Source: Thereva unica | Taxonomy: Eukaryota; Arthropoda; Insecta; Diptera; Therevidae | Length of the DNA: 64,000 nucleotides | NCBI GenBank assembly: GCA_949987705.1 | Contig: OX465282.1 | Location: forward strand, 13,938,501 to 14,002,500 | Direction: 5' to 3' | In this document: one piece after another, positions 56,792-64,000 of the stretch | Position numbering within the stretch: the first letter of the stretch is position 1 | Layout of the letters: each line of letters begins with the position of its first letter | Program-made: the position numbers and the translations under genes | Notes under the pieces: model-generated | The model's database searches: none | What the model was told of the DNA's origin: nothing | What the model saw: only the letters and a program-made list of their open reading frames with translations

Positions 56792-59700
56792 ATGACTGAC
56801 TTCATTACTGGCGGTGTATCCGCAATGTGTGCTGGTCTATTTAGTAATCCATTTGATGTAATCTATATAAATATATTTTTTTTAAATAACTCGAAATTAA
56901 ACTATTTTTCTAGGTAATAAAAACACGACAACAACTACAGGGCGAACTACAAAAACAAAAAGGCAAAACCATTCTGAATCCATACAAAAGCATATGGCAA
57001 TCGGTTAAGTCAATAATAAAAGCCGAAGGTATATTTGGTCTACAGAAGGGACTTGGTCCAGCCTTATCATTTCAATTTGTTATGAACAGCACAAGATTAG
57101 GACTATATCAAACGGTCGACAATATCGGTTGGACAAAATATCGAAGCACCGGTGAACATGCAACAATATTATGCATTTTTTGGGGCGGTTTTTCTGGTGT
57201 TTGCGGATCATTCTTGGGCTGTCCATTGTACATGATTAAGACACAAATTCAAGCACAATCAGTTGGACAATTTGCTGTTGGATATCAGCATCATCATAAG
57301 GGTACAATTGATGCTTTATTGAATATTATGAGAAAGCGAGGATTCAAGGGATTGTGGAGAGGGTATTCGGCTATTGTGCCGCGTACAGCTGTTGGATCAT
57401 CGGCGCAATTGTCGACATTTTCGAATTGTAAGGATTTTTTGTTGCACTATGAGGTAAATAGTAGATTTTTAATAGTTTTTTTTTATATTTTGGCAAATTT
57501 TGTCTTGTTTTTTAGGTCTTTCAAAATTCAACATTTTTAACTGCAAGTGGAGCCAGCTTAGTTAGTGGATTCTTTACAGTTGTATTTATGACGCCATTTG
57601 ATGTTGTAGCAACACGATTATTTAACCAAGGTATGAACAATATTTCTATACACCTGTATAAATACTTGTATACTGTATACTTGTACCCCTTGAATAGGTG
57701 CAGTAGTTTGTCTAGTGGATTGTCACTGAGGCAAGTCTTTTCAAGGACGGTTATATGTTAATAAAAAATACCTGATCCTGTGTGACAGTGGCAGAGAAAA
57801 TACAGGGCCGATTATACTCCTAAAAACGGAAATTGGGATTGAAGTCTCTTTCCGACTACCTGATCATTGCAGTGTTTACTAAGCGGAGGTTTTAGCCATA
57901 CATGAGGCTGTCTTGCACAAATCAACCAGCAAGACGACAGGAACCGAACTGTCTACATCTTCTCAGATAGTCAGGCGGCTCTGAAGGCCCTGCGCTCTTG
58001 CACTAATAACTCCAGAACTATCTCTGAACGCCGTAGATCTCTTAACGAAATGGCTCAGCAGTTCAGGACCGTCCTCTTATGAGTGCCTGGTCACCGAAAT
58101 ATAACAGGGAACTGTAAAGCTGACGAACTGGCTAGGAAATGCACGACCGCCACTCTCCTGCCTGGAAAAGAAAGGGTTGGTATGCCTTGGGGCACCTTTA
58201 AACTCCGATGCAAACACCATACAATGCAATTAGCAGAAAAGCATTGGGCGATCTTAATAAATGTACCTTGGCCAAAACGACTTGGCCCTGTTACGATCTC
58301 AGGCGGACCACCTCACTGATGAGCCTCGGTAGACGAGACCTCTCAGTTACAGGGGGGTGCTGACCGGACACTGTCTGATAGGGACGCATCCGGCCCGAAG
58401 ATGTCAGAATATAGACGAAGAGGAAAGTGTTAAACACCTTATCTGTCACTGTCCAGCCCTAAGCAAAAGGAGACTTACCACTTTTGGTGAACCCTTCCTA
58501 AGCACGCTTGCGGAAATCCCGAAATTTGAGATCCCGCAACTAAGAAGATTCATTACGTCCTCGAGGTGGTTTAGCGAAGAAACGACTCTTTAACATTGGG
58601 TTTAAAGTGGGATCATTATGGCATCACAACGGGCCTATCCCTTTGGCCTAAGTGTTTGGGCTGTGCACCAGCAGCTCAGCCATATCTAACCTAACCCAAC
58701 CTATACTCCTAAAAGAAAAACCTAAAAGTGCTATACCCTGCCCTCACAATTCACCGTTAGACATCCTTTCTCCTTTGCCAGAACAACTTAATTTCGAAAT
58801 TGTTAACTTACCTACCTACTTTAATACAACGGTCGATGACATTCAGAAAATCTTGTTTCATAACCAAATTAGCCCAACTAGTTATTTTGATCACGATTCA
58901 TTCAATGTAAAAGCGGCGTAACTCCGTATTTTAAAATTTTAGAGGTTGATTTGATTTCGAGTCACATTTTGCCTTATCTTTCGCTATAAAGCCACTCCAG
59001 AAGTGTTCGTCAATGGTCTTCGGTTTGCTGGCATAAACTTTACTTTTGCAAGAACTTCATGGTAGTGGCTGTGGTGTGGCAAGGTGCGCCGTCTTGTTGA
59101 AAATAGGTTCGTCAAATCTTTTTTCACGCGCTTTCGAACGAAGTGAACGAATATCCAACGATATAGTGAGCTGTCGAAGTCTCTCGAGCTTTGAAAAGTG
59201 GTCCGATGATGGTTTTTGAGCACAATCCGGCCCAAATAGTGACTTTCTATTCGGTTCCCCAAATACGACAATTTTATTTATTGACACCGCCAGATAGTCC
59301 GTCATCAAAGTTTCAGCTCGGCATCGATCTTTCTTGCGACGGCATTTTCATATTGCCAGCGACACGGCTTGTCCGTTGGCATCCATGGCTCCGGCGAGTC
59401 TGGTCTAGTTGCTCTCGATATCTCCAAGGCCTTTGACAGAGTATGGCATCCCGCTCTGCTGTCTAAACTCCAAGCTATTGGTATTGACTCAGTTCTAAGG
59501 GATGAGAGCTTTCTTTCTGACCGTTCAATCAAAGTAGTATTGGATGGCGTTTAATCCAACCCTCACTCCATCTCCGCCGGCGTTCCCCAAGGGGCGATTC
59601 TCTCACCTACTCTCTTTCTTATATTCATTAATGATCTGCTCTCAATCCCCTCCAATCCACTTCATAGTTTTGCGGATGACGGTACTTTGCGTTAGTCATA

Positions 59701-62492
59701 CCCTCCGACAACACAGGACAAGCAAGTGCCAGACCTTGTCTCTTAGAACGCGAACTCATGTCCAACTCTCTTAACGCGGACATTCAACTCATTCTTGATT
59801 GGGGCTGCAAGATTCGTGTCGAGTTCAATGAAACCAAAACCAAGTACTGTCTATTCTCCACTAAAACCTGCACCAACTTTCCCTCCATTTCAGTGGGCGA
59901 GGATAATATTACAGCTGACCCATCTCTTAACATCCTCGGCGTGACTTTATCCAACGATCTGCGTTGGAATAATCACATACTCCAAGTCACCAAACAAGCA
60001 TATCAATCCCTTGGCCTTAGATAAAATCAGAAAAACAGGAAAGTATCGTAGTCAAAATACCAAAAAGGGGGACCAAAAAAATACGACAACTGGAGATGCA
60101 GTAGATCTAACGCTCCTTCATACATCATATTATCACCTTGAGAATCATAGTGGAGCAGTCTACTGAATCACGATCCCCCCTTTACCTTGCTTTCTTCGAC
60201 TATGCGACTATACGTCAACGTGGATTTCCGGACAAAATAAGACAATTGATAAAATATCTATACAACAGTTCCAAAGGCAGAGTTTTCCATAATGTAAAAT
60301 TAACCGACAGCATTAACGTGTGCGCAGAAGTACGACAAGGATGCCCACTTTTGCCATTACTCTATCTTAAAACGACACCCTTGTTAGCGCTCTAGATCTA
60401 AAACTTCAAATGGCAACCCCCATTTTTTTACGGATTATGATTCTCTGGCCCTGATTGTCTGGCCCTGCAGGTAGGGAAGCAACTTCTTTCTTCACCCTGC
60501 TCCACGACTGCTTATCTTACGGAGACTGTTATCTTCAAACAGGGTTTCAACAATCCAATCGCGCCAGGTCAAAGTCGTAGGAGCAGTCGAAATCGTCAAG
60601 CCACCATTGGTGATCGGGCCACCTTGAGTTCCTCGGCCTGCGCTCCAGGGACAGAGTCGATCTCTAAGTCGGTTTCGGTATCATTTTCTTCGCCTCTAAT
60701 AGTGGATGGCTCCCGGGTCACTGAAGTTTACGATCCTCTTTGACCTTGCACCCTTCTGGTTATGGCACCGAGATCTCTCCTGAAACTAAAACGGAGACTA
60801 TCTGTGAATATTGAAGGAAGAATTCTATAAACCCTGGAACAATTTTTTTATGTGAAAGAATCAGCAAGGCTTCCAATCCTTCTAAATGCTGAACTCTTTG
60901 ATTCCTTCTACCAAGTCTTTCGGAGGGACCGTCACACTGACTCAGAAGTGTACTTCGGGTTGTCGTACTTTTTCTTGCAGTAGCCATCTAAATTGTAACC
61001 CAATTTCGCTTCCTAGTTTCTCTAACCATCTTGACATTGAGCTTGTCCTTCTCAAAATTTCTTTATCTAAAACAAATCTGTGCCTGCTTTGCTGCTATAT
61101 TCTGGCCAGTGTGGCCGATTTGTCACTGTCATCGAAACCTGATGACTTGAGACCCAAACTTGATTGATAACATCTAGCTCACCAAAAACATGATGGGAGT
61201 CCCACACTACTTTAGATTTGATCTCACAGGTCCTTATTTAACTGTCCGAAAAGACTCCGCTTGCTAATTGCTCTATATTCATAGTTCGTATGGAACATAC
61301 ACCTCTTCTACTTGAAAACTAGTGCCTGGGTCGTTTTCTGTATGTTATCGGTCGGAATTGTCACTAAGTCCTAGGCTAGCGTACCAGCTGAAGTTTAAAT
61401 CAAGTACATTCTGCATTCACCTTGAGGTGCTACATTCTGTTCCACCAGTTACCACGACGACAACATCATTTTACAGCCTTGGGTGAAGAAGTTTTGGGCT
61501 CCGAGTAATGGTTCGAATTCATCCTCGACAAAACGGGACCGAAGGAGATTTAAGAAGAGGAAATTTAACTCTGTGATCCTTTGCTGAGAAGAGTAGAGTG
61601 GTTGGCACACAAAATCTCTTATCTCCCTGTCGTCAATCTTTTCGATTTTCTTCAAAAGACGAGTAGCTTGTCTAACTGAAGAATTTATCCAGGATGTATT
61701 CAGAACGTCATGGCTTAGCTTTAAAAGTTATTTTGACATTTCTCCAAACTAGGAATATTAACCATGAATGACAATCATGCATAAATATTTTGCAGAGTAA
61801 CGGAGGAGAGTACGGGGCTTGAGTTTGACTATTTTGGTGCAGTTTTCTCTCCATTTCATGCCAATATGTCGTCTCTATCAGTTTGGGCTATCAATCAGCA
61901 GAAAACCTCATTGGCACCTTTGTCTTAAAGAATTAAGGCAAACAGTCTGCTTCTTCAAGGCTTTTGTTTAAGTTAGGCAAGATGAAGTCACAAACTAAGG
62001 AGAAACCACCTCCGCCAGTTAATCCACAGGAAAGTTGTCCAGTCGTCATTACTATAACAACTCCAACGTACTTGTCCCAGGAGACTGGTTCTTATTTATT
62101 TTCCTCTTCTAATATCCCTGCTCCTCAAAAGGCTCATCTAAACGCTATCGTTTTGGGAACACACCAGCTGTATCCGCCACAGATTTAATCTCCCTGAAGG
62201 ATATGGAAGCTGATGCAACTATAAAATTCGACATTAGTGTAGTCAATTTTAATCAAATTAATTTCTGATTGCAGGCATTGATAAAAACGGCAAAGGACTC
62301 CTCTATCGGAATTTATTTGATTGTTTTTATAAAACATTCAAAATTGAAGGAATTCGAGGATTATATAAAGGATTTGTACCAAATTACTGGCGAACAGCAC
62401 CACATACGATATTAAATTTAACATTTTGGGAGCAATTTAAAAAATGGAGAAATATTTACTTATCAGATGAGAGTCATATTTATTTTGAATAA
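56792..62492 (+). CDS. Mitochondrial carrier, SLC25A34/35 type
   Basis: Four exons: 56792-56857, 56914-57453, 57516-57630 and 62275-62492. All introns are GT-AG, phases 0, 0, 1, product 312 aa. The three carrier repeats are complete: PFDVIKTR (20-27), GCPLYMIKTQ (PLYMIKTQ 126-133) and PFDVVATR (229-236), each ending an odd transmembrane helix. Other family blocks are EGIFGLQKGLGPA, GFKGLWRGYSAIVPRT and IEGIRGLYKGFVPNYWRTAP. It is an inner-mitochondrial-membrane protein moving small metabolites; SLC25A34/35 cargo is not well defined, so no substrate is claimed. Introns 1 and 2 are 56 and 62 nt; intron 3 is 4.6 kb of LINE and mariner debris. An AATAAA overlaps the stop codon. A diverged paralogue faces away from it at 44.9-37.3 kb. 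Confidence 0.93.
57840..58610 (+). mobile_element. RNase H tail of an I/R1-type LINE in the carrier intron
   Basis: Encodes AEVLAIHEAVLHK, a frame-broken SDSQAALKAL-like piece, PGHRNITGNCKADELARK (the His and last Asp motifs of RNase H), CKHHTMQLAEKHW and ESVKHLICHCPALSKRR. Stops at about 58080 and 58320. It is followed to about 58700 by non-coding 3' sequence. Confidence 0.8.
58736..58920 (+). mobile_element. Endonuclease-end fragment of a LINE
   Basis: Encodes ILFHNQISPTSYFDHDSFNV, which resembles the SPPSFLDHDILFLS block of the family 2 endonuclease. Truncated by the mariner fragment downstream. Confidence 0.45.
58940..59335 (-). mobile_element. Mariner/Tc-like transposase C-terminal fragment with one TIR
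   Basis: Minus-strand pieces include the FQQDGAP-HT-TTMKFLQ signature of IS630/mariner-type transposases around the second catalytic Asp (frame broken, near 59100-59060), and upstream text near 59300. The 3' end runs into a TIR (TAGAGGTTGATTTGATTTCG) at 58940 that matches the MITE at 12151-12276. The other end was lost where a LINE joins at about 59380. Confidence 0.75.
59380..60025 (+). mobile_element. Jockey-like LINE family 1, copy 2
   Basis: Plus strand: GSGESGLVALDISKAFDRVW, SFADDGTL and LNADIQLILDWGCK, then NKTKYCLFSTKTC-type text, ISVGEDNITADPSLNILG and NNHILQVTKQAYQSLG. It is nearly the same as the minus-strand copy at 14.8-16.3 kb. Truncated at both ends, with two frame breaks. Confidence 0.88.
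60130..60400 (+). mobile_element. RT fragment of another LINE
   Basis: Encodes LRIIVEQSTESRSPLYLAF-like text, a decayed Asp block, IRQLIKYLYNSSKGRV and VRQGCPLLPLLY. This is the RT block order of an RTE/CR1-like LINE. Broken at both ends. Confidence 0.75.
60401..62270. other. Rest of the carrier's intron 3; nothing identified
   Basis: Mixed DNA with short frames (60760-60987, 60886-61167, 61449-61655, 61964-62188) and no recognisable domains. Probably eroded transposon sequence. Confidence 0.4.
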
Positions 62493-62493
62493 A
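62488..62493 (+). terminator. AATAAA poly(A) signal overlapping the carrier stop
   Basis: GAATAAATTA: the TAA stop of the carrier is part of an AATAAA. Further AT-rich sequence follows, so a later site may be used. Confidence 0.45.
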
Positions 62494-62519
62494 TTATTTA
62501 TTTTATATACAAATACATA

Positions 62520-64000
62520 TACATACATATATTTTTTATGAACAAAATAATTATTTTAATTTACAAAGTTTACTAAATACATATATTTTTACTTTTTAGC
62601 CTTACACTTGGGCTTACACTTCCATCTATGGAGTTATACAGCACTCCTAGGGATCTGATGGCTACATTTTAGTGTAAAGCAATACCCATTGATGGTTATG
62701 ATTCATTCATTTCGATTTGCGGCCCTTTCTAGTTGGGGTCTAATGCAAAGTAGCTGTTTTTGTTGACTTCAATGTACCATTTTCTAAAATAATGTAATGT
62801 GGCTTACTTGAGACCCTACGGCTTGTGCTAATAACTCCCGTGATTCACTCACTGGCGGCCTAGGCGGCGGTGATTTATTGGTGTGTCGACTGCGTACTGA
62901 ATGCTTGAGGCTCCGTTGTTAAAGTTTGCGTGCGGGAAGTCATAAATAAAAATGTTGGATAGTTTGGGTCCTTCTGATCCGACGTTGAGACGATACAAAA
63001 AAGCTACCGCTTTGAGAAGACGCTGCCCGAAACTTTTTAAACGATTTTTGGAAGTTGACTACTCCATACGGTTTGAATAGTTTTCAGAAAAGAAGTACGA
63101 CCCACTCATGATAAAACCTAGAACGTCTCCAAAGCCAATCTTCTGCCAAATAGTAAAAACTTTTAGAAGAATGAGCGTGATTGCGACTGACTATTCGAAG
63201 AGGCCCCACTGACATTATGTTGAAAAAGACAGAGGTTCAAAACAGGACCCTAAACATGCAGGAGTGGAGAGTACCCCACAAAGTGCTTCGCCCACCATTA
63301 ATAGAGACGACGTTCTCTATGGACTAAAGGTCTATTGACGAATTAGTTACAAGTTTGTTTGGGCACAGCTTAGGAGCAGGGCGGCAAAAAAGCCCATAAC
63401 CAAAGCTGCCCTCAGACAAACTTTCAGTATTCCCTCAGCCCCCTCCGCCAGCAACCACGACCATTTCCGCTCCAATCACCAAGGCTGCCAACTAAGGCCT
63501 CGCACGAGTTTACTCCGGGGATGGAAGAAGTAAGGTGATCGAATATCAGGCTGGTAGTAGGGGTAGCCTTCTTTAACAAGGAGGTAACTCTCTCCATCAT
63601 CCCAACATCACAGGCGACGGGGGCCGAGCTCTAATGCCCCACCTTCCGACAGAAACAACCACATAGCGAAACAAAGGAGCACTTACTGTTGGATTATGAG
63701 GCTAGAGCAAGAAAGAAATTGGACTCCTCGATCGCGGCTTCCTGGTTCCTACCGAGATTTGAACTATGAATCCTAAATAAATTTTAGGCTAAATCAAAAG
63801 CCTTAAAGAAGGACGGACTATGCATAATAGTTCAAATAGAACACAATGCCTCCAAAGAGGCCCTCTCAAAGGTAGAAGTGTGCCAGCATCTGCTATGACC
63901 GCCATCATCCACCGCAGAAGTTTACTCGGTCGAATTTAAACCTAGTCTGTTCGCTACTTCAGGGAATTGCGCCTCAGTTTACCAAGCGGTGATGCTAGCT
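62520..64000. other. No identifiable gene
   Basis: AT-rich at first, then mixed DNA. No frame longer than about 60 codons, and no recognisable domain, TIR pair or RNA gene. Confidence 0.4.

Overview
The window is nuclear DNA from an insect, most likely a fly (Diptera). The reasons are spliced eukaryotic genes with very small introns (about 50-75 nt) beside a few huge ones, insect-type non-LTR and LTR retroelements, and many terminal-inverted-repeat (TIR) DNA transposons with target-site duplications. There is no bacterial or phage gene organisation, no CRISPR array and no rRNA. The species cannot be named from the sequence.

Four host genes can be reconstructed exon by exon. (1) 1796-8920, minus: PCIF1, a WW-domain protein that binds the phosphorylated RNA polymerase II CTD. 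Its family adds the cap-adjacent m6Am mark, but here the catalytic motif reads NAPH instead of NPPF. (2) 24869-29759, minus: TRAPPC12, a TPR subunit of the TRAPPIII trafficking complex. (3) 37257-44924, minus, and (4) 56792-62492, plus: two mitochondrial carriers of the SLC25A34/35 type in head-to-head orientation, with identical intron positions and phases. One is well conserved; the other is highly diverged but still open over 314 codons.

Nearly everything else is mobile-element debris. Each host gene has one long intron packed with insertions (4.7, 3.1, 6.6 and 4.6 kb), while all its other introns stay tiny. The insertions include an LTR-retroelement env-like remnant (3.6-4.6 kb), several non-LTR families, a BEL/Pao integrase fragment, a tRNA-derived SINE, and many TIR elements, some nested: a Harbinger inside a hAT, a foldback inside another hAT, and MITEs inside retroelement ORFs. 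The best preserved retroelement is an EN-RT-RNase H element (47.8-51.5 kb) split by one frameshift in a homopolymer.

The most unusual signals are: a 1.29-kb TIR element (46.5-47.8 kb) carrying at least six copies of a 12-16 bp word at about 190-bp intervals and as a hairpin; an 811-bp foldback with 125-nt identical arms; a perfect 47-nt palindrome; the diverged carrier paralogue; and the degenerate PCIF1 active site.

Long stretches without identifiable genes (0-1.8, 16.4-19.9, 36.1-37.2, 55.9-56.8, 60.4-62.2 and 62.5-64 kb) are recorded as such.
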